A stretch of 64,000 nt of DNA, taken from the NCBI GenBank assembly GCA_044361315.1, contig JBIKJA010000016.1, positions 14,403-78,402 on the forward strand. The letters run 5' to 3'. Shown here piece after piece: positions 27,728-35,774 of this stretch. The DNA comes from Crocinitomix sp044361315. GTDB lineage: Bacteria > Bacteroidota > Bacteroidia > Flavobacteriales_D > Crocinitomicaceae. The notes beneath the pieces were generated by a model. The model was given only the letters and a program-made list of their open reading frames with translations. It did no database searches and was not told where the DNA came from. Each line of letters opens with the position of its first letter. The stretch's first letter is position 1. The translations under genes and the position numbers were made by a program.

Positions 27728-28633
27728 ATGAAATATGACGTAGTTCTTTTGACAGAAAAAAAATACATTAATCCTGTTGAAATTGATTGGTACACTAAGC
27801 AAGTATTGACAGAGGATGGTTTGATGCAAGAGGCCTTGGAAAAATTGGGCTTAACGGTCGTGAAAAAAGATTGGGCGGATCCTGATTTTGATTGGTCAAC
27901 CACCCGTACGGCGCTTTTTCGCGCTACTTGGGATTATTTTCACCGCTTTAATGAATTTAAAAATTGGCTTGATGGCGCAGCTTCCAAAACCATTTTGATT
28001 AATTCGGCTGCGCAAATTCGTTGGAATTTGGACAAACATTATTTACACGATTTGGCCGCTAAAGGAATTCCAATTGTTGAAAGTTATTTTATCAAAAAAG
28101 GTTGTTCTGAAACTTTGCAAGAAATTCATTCAAAATTAGGTTGGGTGGAAACGGTTTTAAAACCAACTATTTCAGGGGCCGCTCGACATACTTATCGTTT
28201 AAATCCTTCAACACTAACCGATTTTGAAAAGACGTTCAACGAGTTTATTCAACAGGAGGATTTCGTTTTACAACCTTTCCAACACAATATTCTAATACAT
28301 GGGGAGGTTTCTTTTATGGTATTGGGAGGGAAATTTAGTCATGCCATTCTTAAAACGGCTAAGCCAGGCGATTTTAGGGTTCAGGATGATTTTGGGGGAG
28401 AGATTCATTTATACGGTCCTTCTCCTGACGAAATAGATTTTGCCACAAAAGCGGTACATGCCTGCGAAAATCTTCCTTTTTATGCAAGGGTTGATGTCGT
28501 TTGGGATAACAACAATCAATTGGCTTTAAGTGAATTGGAATTGATAGAGCCGGAATTGTGGTTTCGTAAAAAATTAAATTCGGCGGCGCTCTTGGCGGAA
28601 GCTGTTGGTAGATTTATTGGAGATTTAAAGTAA
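27728..28633 (+). CDS. ATP-grasp family ligase-like protein
   Basis: The protein (301 residues) has the ATP-grasp layout: an N-terminal domain, then VETVLKPTISGAARHTYRL (nucleotide-binding Lys and Gly-rich part), FVLQPFQHNILIHGEVSFMVL and a C-terminal ALSELELIEPELWF with the metal-binding acidic residues. Proteins of this group resemble glutathione synthetase/RimK folds and join a carboxylate to an amine or thiol using ATP. The substrate is not known. I start it at the ATG at 27728; a TTG at 27722 is also in frame. Confidence 0.85.
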   Translation: MKYDVVLLTEKKYINPVEIDWYTKQVLTEDGLMQEALEKLGLTVVKKDWADPDFDWSTTRTALFRATWDYFHRFNEFKNWLDGAASKTILINSAAQIRWNLDKHYLHDLAAKGIPIVESYFIKKGCSETLQEIHSKLGWVETVLKPTISGAARHTYRLNPSTLTDFEKTFNEFIQQEDFVLQPFQHNILIHGEVSFMVLGGKFSHAILKTAKPGDFRVQDDFGGEIHLYGPSPDEIDFATKAVHACENLPFYARVDVVWDNNNQLALSELELIEPELWFRKKLNSAALLAEAVGRFIGDLK

Positions 28634-28779
28634 ACCAAGGCCATCCGACTAAACTAACACAAAAAGGTTTCCCGCAGATTTCGCAGATTAAATCTTGGTT
28701 AAAATATCAAACCGACAATCTTTTTAACCTAGGCAACGAAAAGACGGCTCACGCCAACATTACTATCGAAGCCAACTTC

Positions 28780-31611
28780 CTAAAGTTCTTTAATCAAGTA
28801 CCGAGAAGTTTCGGTTTTGAACTTTTTGACAAATGCCTCTGGGGTGCCTTCCCCGACAATTTGTCCGCCGTTTTCACCTCCGTCAGGACCGATATCAATG
28901 ACATGATCCGCCACTTTGACGATGTCTAAATTATGTTCGATCACTAAAACTGTATTTCCCTCATCTACCAATCGTTGAAGAACGGCTAAGAGCATTTTAA
29001 TATCATCAAAATGTAAGCCTGTCGAAGGTTCATCTAAAATGTAAATTGTTTTTCCCGTACTTTTTTTAGATAGCTCGGTGGCTAATTTAACGCGTTGCGC
29101 CTCTCCGCCAGATATGGTTGTTGAAGGCTGTCCCAAACGGATATACCCCAACCCTACCGAATTTAAGGTTTCTAATTTGCGATAAATTTTAGGGATGTTC
29201 TCAAAAAATGACACAGCATCGGCAATCGTCATTTCTAATACATCGTTGATGTTTTTTCCTTTGTAACGGACCTCCAAGGTCTCACGGTTGTAGCGTTTTC
29301 CTTGGCAGGCCTCACATTCGACATAAACATCTGGTAAAAAGTTCATTTCAATCGCTCGAATTCCTCCTCCTCTGCATGTTTCACATCTGCCGCCAGCGAC
29401 ATTAAAACTAAAACGACCAGATTTGTAACCTCTTATTTTTGATTCATTGATATTGGCGAACAAATCTCTTACATCACTAAAAAGGGCCGTGTATGTAGCT
29501 GGATTTGAACGTGGCGTTCGTCCAATAGGTGATTGATCAATTTCGATGACTTTGTCCAAAAATTCGAGCCCAGCTATTTTTTTGTAAGGCAATGGTTTTT
29601 TAACACCGTTGTAGATATGGGCATTTAAAATTGGATAAAGCGTATGATTGATTAAGGATGATTTTCCACTCCCCGAAACACCTGTTACACAAACTAATTT
29701 CCCCAAAGGAATTTTCAAGTTGACATCTTTTAAATTATGCCCTGTTGCGCCTGTTAATTCCAAGAAATTTCCATTTCCTTTGCGACGGGTTTTCGGAACT
29801 TCAATTTTTAACACGCCTTTTAAATAATCTGCAGTGGTACTTTTACCTGCTTTTAGATCTGCCAAGGTACTTGCCTCGACAATTTGACCGCCATGAATGC
29901 CGGCTTTTGGTCCAATATCGACAATAAAATCGGATTCTTCCATCATTTCTTTGTCGTGTTCTACCACAATGACAGAATTTCCACCATCCCTTAATTTTTT
30001 CAAGGAATTGATCAAACGGGTATTATCACGCTGATGCAGGCCGATACTTGGTTCGTCGAGAATGTATAAAACATTCACCAATTCGGAGCCAATTTGCGTG
30101 GCCAAACGAATTCGCTGAGCTTCACCCCCAGATAAACTGGCCGATGAACGATTTAAGGAAAGATAATGTAGCCCAACATCCATTAAAAAACGCAGGCGAT
30201 TATTGATCTCTTTTAAAATTTCTTTCCCAATAGAAAGTTGTCGTTCAGAAAGATGATTTTCAAGGGCTAAAAACCACGTTTGCAAATGTGAAATATCAGC
30301 GTTTGCCAATTCACCGATGCTTTTTTCGTTGATTTTAAAGTACGAAGATTCGGCTTTTAAACGTGTGCCATTGCATTCGTCGCAAGTAATTTTGTTCATG
30401 AAATTTTCAATCCAACGCTGCGCTGCCGGAGTTGGTGCATCTTCAAAATGGCGACTTAAAAAATTAATGATACCTTCGAATGTGAAATTCTGATTGACTT
30501 CGTCTATTTGAAGGACTTCTTCAAAACCATACAAAATTTTATTAATTACGATTTCTGGGATTTCTGAAATAGGATCAGAAATTGAACAATCAAAAGCGGT
30601 TAAAATAGTTTCTAATTTGCCGGAAATCCAGTTGTTTTTTAGTTTTCCCAAAGGTTCAATTGCTCCAGCTTTAATGGATTTTGAAGGATCTGGAATTACT
30701 TTATTGAGATCGATTTCTGCGATTTGACCTAAACCATTGCATTTTTGACAAGCGCCATAAGGTGAATTAAACGAAAAAAGATTCGGTTCAGGTTCGCTGT
30801 AAGAAATACCCGTAGTTGGACACATCAAAAAGCGACTAAATTGAATCGTTTCATTGGTTTCATAATCTTGGACAAACATCACATCTTGCCCATATTTTAA
30901 AGCAGTTTGAACCGCGTTACTTACCCTATTTTTGTGGTCAGGAGTTACTTCAATCCGATCAATCACAATTTCAATGTCATGAATTTTATATCGATCCAAA
31001 CGCATTCCTGCCTTGATGTCCTCAATTTTACCATCCACCCTAACTTTGGTAAAACCTAATTTGGTAATTTGCTCAAACAATTCGCGGTAATGCCCTTTTC
31101 GACCTTTTACTTTAGGGGCGAGTAAAATGATTTTTTTATTTTCAAAACGGCTTAAAATTAAATCAACAATTTGTTGATCGGTGTATTTGACCATTTTTTC
31201 ACCCGTTTTATACGAATACGCTTCCCCAACTCTGGCAAACATCAATCGCATAAAATCATACACTTCAGTTACCGTTCCAACAGTCGAACGCGGACTGCGA
31301 TTTACTGTTTTTTGTTCGATGGAAATAACGGGACTTAATCCTAAAATCTCGTCCACATCTGGTCGTTCTAGTCCACCCAAAAATTGCCTGGCATACGCCG
31401 AAAAAGTTTCTAAATACCGCCTCTGGCCTTCTGCAAAAATGGTATCAAATGCTAGAGATGATTTTCCACTTCCACTTAATCCTGTAAAAACCACTAATTT
31501 ATTTCGAGGTATTTTTAAGGTGATATTCTTTAAATTATGGACTTTTGCTCCATAAATTTCGATAAATTCCTCTTGTGATATTTCTTCCGTCATGACCAAA
31601 TTCAAAGCCAT
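28780..31611 (-). CDS. uvrA: Excinuclease ABC subunit A
   Basis: UvrA is the damage-sensing ATPase of nucleotide excision repair. The 943 residues carry two ABC modules, each with a Walker A (GLSGSGKSS near 46, GVSGSGKSS near 645) and a signature (SGGEAQRIRLA, SGGEAQRVKLA). Zinc modules are seen at TCDECNGTRL and at GRCETCRGGG with CEACQGKRYN. The first zinc module reads MCPTTGISY, then GACQKCNGLG, so its first pair has only one Cys. An in-frame ATG six codons in (31593) is an alternative start. The neighbour upstream is a decayed gene. Confidence 0.97.
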   Translation of the reverse strand: MALNLVMTEEISQEEFIEIYGAKVHNLKNITLKIPRNKLVVFTGLSGSGKSSLAFDTIFAEGQRRYLETFSAYARQFLGGLERPDVDEILGLSPVISIEQKTVNRSPRSTVGTVTEVYDFMRLMFARVGEAYSYKTGEKMVKYTDQQIVDLILSRFENKKIILLAPKVKGRKGHYRELFEQITKLGFTKVRVDGKIEDIKAGMRLDRYKIHDIEIVIDRIEVTPDHKNRVSNAVQTALKYGQDVMFVQDYETNETIQFSRFLMCPTTGISYSEPEPNLFSFNSPYGACQKCNGLGQIAEIDLNKVIPDPSKSIKAGAIEPLGKLKNNWISGKLETILTAFDCSISDPISEIPEIVINKILYGFEEVLQIDEVNQNFTFEGIINFLSRHFEDAPTPAAQRWIENFMNKITCDECNGTRLKAESSYFKINEKSIGELANADISHLQTWFLALENHLSERQLSIGKEILKEINNRLRFLMDVGLHYLSLNRSSASLSGGEAQRIRLATQIGSELVNVLYILDEPSIGLHQRDNTRLINSLKKLRDGGNSVIVVEHDKEMMEESDFIVDIGPKAGIHGGQIVEASTLADLKAGKSTTADYLKGVLKIEVPKTRRKGNGNFLELTGATGHNLKDVNLKIPLGKLVCVTGVSGSGKSSLINHTLYPILNAHIYNGVKKPLPYKKIAGLEFLDKVIEIDQSPIGRTPRSNPATYTALFSDVRDLFANINESKIRGYKSGRFSFNVAGGRCETCRGGGIRAIEMNFLPDVYVECEACQGKRYNRETLEVRYKGKNINDVLEMTIADAVSFFENIPKIYRKLETLNSVGLGYIRLGQPSTTISGGEAQRVKLATELSKKSTGKTIYILDEPSTGLHFDDIKMLLAVLQRLVDEGNTVLVIEHNLDIVKVADHVIDIGPDGGENGGQIVGEGTPEAFVKKFKTETSRYLIKEL

Positions 31612-31653
31612 GAAATTACTAATTATAAGGGGATTTTTAGATGAATTTAAAGG

Positions 31654-31960
31654 TTATTTTTTGTCTATTTTTTTTCGTGGGATTAACTTTAAAATAATCA
31701 CCAATAAGACAACCTCATAGACTCTTAACAAGACAAGTAAAGGTGAATTCATTAGAACATATTTCGCGACATTAAGCGCCAACAAACTTGAAACAATTGC
31801 CATCAACAGAAAAACACAGGCCAATTATCAGTAAGTTAATCATTTGTAAAAAAATTGTTTGTGAAAATCGTAAGAAAAACACGTTGATGATGACAGAAAG
31901 CAAAAATGCTCCTCCAAAAAATACTGAAATTTGAAAGATCCAATTGCCCGTTATATCACT
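31654..31960 (-). pseudogene. Frameshifted membrane-protein remnant, possibly WecA-like
   Basis: On the minus strand one frame from about 31960 reads SDITGNWIFQISVFFGGAF then LLSVIINVFFLRFSQTIFLQ, a two-span N-terminus like that of Bacteroidota WecA/TagO-type sugar-phosphate transferases. A second frame, which opens after a TAA, reads FLLMAIVSSLLALNVAKYV and later LVIILKLIPRKKIDKK up to a TAA at 31654-31656. Together they look like the two ends of a polytopic protein with the middle deleted. The family name is a guess from the first segment; the broken state is clear. Confidence 0.5.
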
Positions 31961-32508
31961 TACTCAAAAGGCGAACTAAAATTTTCGAACTGAACATCCA
32001 TTTTATCTTTTTCTGACAACAAAGGAGGAGAAGAAAGCTCCCAATCGATGGCTAATTTAGGATCATTCCAATTTAATCCACCTTCACTTGCTTTGTCATA
32101 AAAATTAGTACATTTATAGTTAAAGACGGTTTCTTCTTCGAGGGCTAAAAATCCATGGGCAAATCCTTCAGGAATCCAAAATTGTGTTTTATTTTCAGCA
32201 GAAAGCAATACCTTTTCGTATTTTCCATAAGTAGGCGAATGGCGCCTTAAATCGACAGCAACATCCAAAACAGCACCTCTACTTACCCTTACTAATTTTC
32301 CCTGCGCATAAGGCGCCCTTTGAAAATGTAATCCCCTCAAAACACCTTTTTTAGAAAAAGATTCATTGTCCTGTAAGAAGGTCAACGATTTTCCAACTAA
32401 TTCTTCAAATTTAGTTTGATTAAATGACTCAAAAAAATAGCCACGATCGTCAGAAAAAAGGGTGGGTTGAATCACAAGCAAACCCTCAATAGAAAGTTTT
32501 TTTATCAT
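31960..32508 (-). CDS. rfbC: dTDP-4-dehydrorhamnose 3,5-epimerase
   Basis: RfbC inverts carbons 3 and 5 of dTDP-4-keto-6-deoxyglucose on the path to dTDP-L-rhamnose for surface polysaccharides. The 182 residues show the signatures FFESFNQTKF, VLRGLHFQ (catalytic His), VLDVAVDLRRHSPTYGKY (catalytic Asp) and KCTNFYDKASEGGLNWND (Tyr). The length is normal. The ATG overlaps the TGA of the preceding Wzc remnant in an ATGA. None of rfbA, rfbB or rfbD is in the window. It is one of two intact genes in an otherwise decayed locus. Confidence 0.94.
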   Translation of the reverse strand: MIKKLSIEGLLVIQPTLFSDDRGYFFESFNQTKFEELVGKSLTFLQDNESFSKKGVLRGLHFQRAPYAQGKLVRVSRGAVLDVAVDLRRHSPTYGKYEKVLLSAENKTQFWIPEGFAHGFLALEEETVFNYKCTNFYDKASEGGLNWNDPKLAIDWELSSPPLLSEKDKMDVQFENFSSPFE

Positions 32509-32722
32509 GTTTTAAAGAGATTTTTTATTTTCCACCGGCGTTTTGGCGAATCCCCATCTTCATAATAATCATGGTAGCTATAGTCGTTCCGTTTCATATC
32601 AGCAAAAATAAGGGATAAACCAGCCAATGTTCTCGCAGAACTGCGATATCTAAATCAAATTCTTTCTTAACCGCAAATCTATTCGGGATATTATTTAATC
32701 GCTCTTGGCTCAAGTTGCTTGT
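32505..32722 (-). pseudogene. Remnant of a Wzc-type tyrosine kinase (both ends only)
   Basis: Directly after the Wza-like gene one frame reads SQERLNNIPNRFAVKKEFD then LDIAVLREHWLVYPLFLLI, which resembles the N-terminus of capsular tyrosine autokinases just before and into the first span. A different frame then reads LAGLSLIFADMKRNDYSYHD and YYEDGDSPKRRWKIKNLFKT to a TGA at 32505-32507. That is the Tyr-rich tail typical of these kinases. About 70 codons remain of a family that is normally about 700-800 residues. The ends are joined out of frame near 32640, so the kinase is lost. Confidence 0.65.
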
Positions 32723-33529
32723 TTAAAGTTTAGAAATAACAGAAATTACGATGGCACCACTTGTAATAATGGAAATGATTGGAGCCACCTCTTTTAGAAT
32801 CTCACGCCCTAATTCAGGAACTGGTTCAACGTAAATATAATCATTGGCTTGCACCAAAATATCGGTGTATGTTAACCCTTCGATCGTTGAAAGATCGATC
32901 CGGTAAACAATTCGCTTTCCATTGACATCCTTTCGAATTAGTTTTATTCGGGATGCGCGACCACGTTCTGTGATTCCTCCAGCCATGGCAATCGCTTCTA
33001 ACAAGGTGGTATTATTATTTGCTAAATAAATTACTTGGGCATCGCCGCCGTTTCCTGGAAAAATAATTACCCGCTTATTGGTAACAGTGACTTGAACAAA
33101 GGGATTCACATAAAATTCAGAATAAGCTTTTTGTAAATAAATTTCAGCTTCGCGGATGGTATTACCCACCAAATTTACCTGTCCAATGGCCGGTAAACTC
33201 AGCATTGAATCAGTTTGGATAACATAATTTAATAAATTGTTTGGGTTAAACGCTTGATTTTGACCGGCCTCCGTAGCTGTTGAAAGGTCCAAAACTCTTA
33301 ACGCATCGTTGGTAAAAAAGCGAAATTGGATAATGTCATTCACATCCAATTTATATTCTTCTTTGGTAGCATTTAAACTATCGACATTCGCGAAGACATA
33401 ATCGTTTTCCGTTTTTAACATTAAATTACTGTTGATTCCACAACTACTCATCAACAAAATAAGCGACCCACTAATCACCATCTTCATCCCAAAAGGACTT
33501 TTTGCACCACCCAACCTAAATAGTTTCAT
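32723..33529 (-). CDS. Polysaccharide export lipoprotein (Wza-like)
   Basis: The 268-residue protein is a lipoprotein (lipobox MSSC in LILLMSSCGIN) with the polysaccharide export domain (YKLDVNDIIQFRFFTND, LPAIGQVNLVGNTIREAE) and a SLBB-like ligand fold (NNTTLLEAIAMAGGI). A C-terminal hydrophobic stretch, VAPIISIITSGAIVISVI, may cross the membrane. An inner ATG at 33487 is a possible alternative start. The gene precedes the Wzc remnant, which fits the usual wza-wzc order. Its transport partner is broken here, so the protein may be without a function. Confidence 0.85.
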   Translation of the reverse strand: MKLFRLGGAKSPFGMKMVISGSLILLMSSCGINSNLMLKTENDYVFANVDSLNATKEEYKLDVNDIIQFRFFTNDALRVLDLSTATEAGQNQAFNPNNLLNYVIQTDSMLSLPAIGQVNLVGNTIREAEIYLQKAYSEFYVNPFVQVTVTNKRVIIFPGNGGDAQVIYLANNNTTLLEAIAMAGGITERGRASRIKLIRKDVNGKRIVYRIDLSTIEGLTYTDILVQANDYIYVEPVPELGREILKEVAPIISIITSGAIVISVISKL

Positions 33530-33609
33530 TTCTTAAACTTTTTTTTATTCCGTAATTCCATGCAGAGATTATCTACGTTATTGCACAATCTCTCGTAATT
33601 TAACTTATG

Positions 33610-33830
33610 TTATACGTGTGTCCAGCCATTTTGTGACATTTTTTTTCGTTTTTCTTCATTTTCGATTAAATCGAGCAAGCCTGTGGCATAAGTTGTAACC
33701 TCAAACAAATCCATAATTAACCCCGTTTCGTTTTCAAGGACAATGTCTCTAACTCCTTCTTCATTGGTTGAAATTGCTGGAACTCCAGCCGCTTGCCCCT
33801 CAAGTAAACGTTTTCCCACTCGACTTTTAA
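33610..33830 (-). pseudogene. Glycosyltransferase C-terminal fragment
   Basis: About 70 codons read SRVGKRLLEGQAAGVPAIS and NEEGVRDIVLENETGLIMD, the donor-binding signature of GT4/GT1-type glycosyltransferases. The frame ends at a TAA at 33610-33612, shortly after KRKKMSQNGWTHV, so the usual last helix is missing too. The N-terminal two thirds are absent. Its 5' edge is joined out of frame to the AsnB fragment near 33830. Confidence 0.75.
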
Positions 33831-34082
33831 TTCGCGATAATTATAAATTTCAACATTAAAAACCAAGGTATAACGAGTATCTTGAGAAATAAACGGCTGA
33901 TTTGATTGCACATCTGGGTCACTAATAGACAAAAGTGTATGCCCAAATCCACATTTATCATAAAGTTGAAAGGAAGAATTAACTGGACTGCTTTTTTTCA
34001 GTATGCTGGTGGCATTTGATAATTTCGGAAGTTCTTGAATTCCTAGATTTTTTTTAGCACAAATGCCAATTATACCGCACAA
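33831..34082 (-). pseudogene. AsnB-like amidotransferase N-terminal fragment
   Basis: About 83 codons start MCGIIGICAKK, the Cys2 end of class II glutamine amidotransferases such as asparagine synthase, and run to DTRYTLVFNVEIYNYREL. The usual HRGPD segment is replaced by KKSSPVNSS, and the NGE motif reads NVE, so key residues have also changed. The frame then enters glycosyltransferase sequence out of frame. The gene starts 54 bases from, and divergent to, the dacB gene. Confidence 0.75.
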
Positions 34083-34135
34083 AATTCTAAATTTATAAAC
34101 ACAAATATAATTGAATCGAAATACACTTGTACAAA

Positions 34136-35617
34136 ATGAGACATTTATTCGCGTTCTTATCCTTGTTTTTAATGAGCGGATTTATTGATGCCCAAGTCGT
34201 CACTGCTCCTCTCAAACCAGACAATCCTATTCAAAAATACATTGATGAAATAGCCATCATGCCAAAATTGTCAGGTGCTGCTATCAGTTTTTACGTTAAA
34301 AACATGTCAACTGGCGAATTGGTAGCCGATTATAACGGGCAAATGGCGCTTCCTAGTGCTTCAACGATGAAGTTAGTTACAACAGCAACTGCCAGCCAAA
34401 TGCTCGGAGGAAATTACCGCTTTAAAACCAAATTAATGTACAGTGGTGATTTTGATTATTTGACGGGGGTTTTAAATGGCGATCTTTATATTGTAGGTGG
34501 AGGCGATCCAACATTGGGTTCGAAATATTACAATAAAATTGGCGCGCAAGACAGTTTTTTGTATGAATGGGCGGAGAAGATTAAGGCTTTTGGAATTAAA
34601 AAAATTACTGGAAGAGTAATTGGTGACGGATCAAAATACCGCTACGACGGTGTTCCAACAGGTTGGGTTTGGGGAGATTTAGGCAATTATTATGGTGCGG
34701 GTCCTAATGGCTTAACGATTTATGACAACATGTGTCGGTTAGAGTTTAGAAGTGGTTTGAATGAGGGTGATTCTACAGAACTTTTATGTATTAATCCCTA
34801 TATTCATGACTTAACGATTCAAAATGCTGTAAAAGCTGGTAATGGCTCAGATGATTCGTATGTTTTTGGTGCTCCTTATTCTTACGATTGGTTTATCCGC
34901 GGCACGATTCCAAAAGGAAAAGAAAGTTTTGAAGTAAAAGCCAGTATTCCAGATCCTGAACGATTAATGTCAGTAGAGCTTTATCACGCACTAAAAATGA
35001 GTGGGATCGAAATTTCTAAGGGCGCAACTTCTTTTCGCGAACTTAGCAAAAATCGCGAATTTGTAAAACCTAATCTTCAGCCAATTTTTGAACATTCTTC
35101 GCCGAGTTTGGGATCTATCATCGACGAGGTGAATCAAAAGAGTATCAATTTATTTGCCGAACATTTGCTTTGTGAAATATCATATAAAAAATCTGGATAT
35201 GGAAGCACTTACAATGGGGCTCAAATCTGCTCCAATTATTGGAGTTCAAAAGCAGGAACAGGTTTATTTATGGCTGATGGCAGTGGACTTTCTCGGTCAA
35301 ATGCTGTTTCAGCTATGTTTTTAGTTGAGTTATTGACCTACATGAATAAAGCGGAAGGCGCAGAGAGTTTCAAAAATAGTTTGGCGATAGCTGGTAAAAA
35401 AGGTACCATGAGTGCCATGTGTATTGGCTCTACCGCCGAAGGAACAGCTTACGGAAAAAGTGGAAGTATGACCCGAATTCGTTCTTACGCAGGTTATGTC
35501 GATTCGAACACAGGAAAAAAATTGGCGTATGGAATCATTTTTAACAATTTTAACGGAGCGAGTTCGGATGTTACTAAATTTTGTGAAAACATCTTAGTAG
35601 AATTATCTATCCATTAA
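34136..35617 (+). CDS. dacB: D-alanyl-D-alanine carboxypeptidase/endopeptidase (PBP4, S13)
   Basis: A periplasmic low-molecular-weight penicillin-binding protein that trims or cuts peptidoglycan crosslinks. From the ATG at 34136 (a TTG at 34127 is in frame) the protein has 493 residues and a signal peptide ending GFIDAQ. The three active-site motifs of family S13 are visible: SxxK in SASTMK (S76-K79), SxN in KSINLFAEHLL and KSG in YGKSGSMTR. The large insert between the first two is typical of the family. Confidence 0.94.
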   Translation: MRHLFAFLSLFLMSGFIDAQVVTAPLKPDNPIQKYIDEIAIMPKLSGAAISFYVKNMSTGELVADYNGQMALPSASTMKLVTTATASQMLGGNYRFKTKLMYSGDFDYLTGVLNGDLYIVGGGDPTLGSKYYNKIGAQDSFLYEWAEKIKAFGIKKITGRVIGDGSKYRYDGVPTGWVWGDLGNYYGAGPNGLTIYDNMCRLEFRSGLNEGDSTELLCINPYIHDLTIQNAVKAGNGSDDSYVFGAPYSYDWFIRGTIPKGKESFEVKASIPDPERLMSVELYHALKMSGIEISKGATSFRELSKNREFVKPNLQPIFEHSSPSLGSIIDEVNQKSINLFAEHLLCEISYKKSGYGSTYNGAQICSNYWSSKAGTGLFMADGSGLSRSNAVSAMFLVELLTYMNKAEGAESFKNSLAIAGKKGTMSAMCIGSTAEGTAYGKSGSMTRIRSYAGYVDSNTGKKLAYGIIFNNFNGASSDVTKFCENILVELSIH

Positions 35618-35774
35618 AAGATTGATAAACAAATACTTATACGGTTTAAGGGTGGCTTTAACAGCAAAAAATGGACGTAAAATAAGGTATGTCAACATTT
35701 CTTATTTAATATTTGAATCCTTACAGTATCAATTTGAAAATCTTTTTTGCTAATTTAGTGCAAACTATACTGCG

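Noticed and set aside
31181..31555. 124-codon frame on the plus strand
   Set aside because: It is antisense to uvrA, whose ATP-binding motifs are clear.
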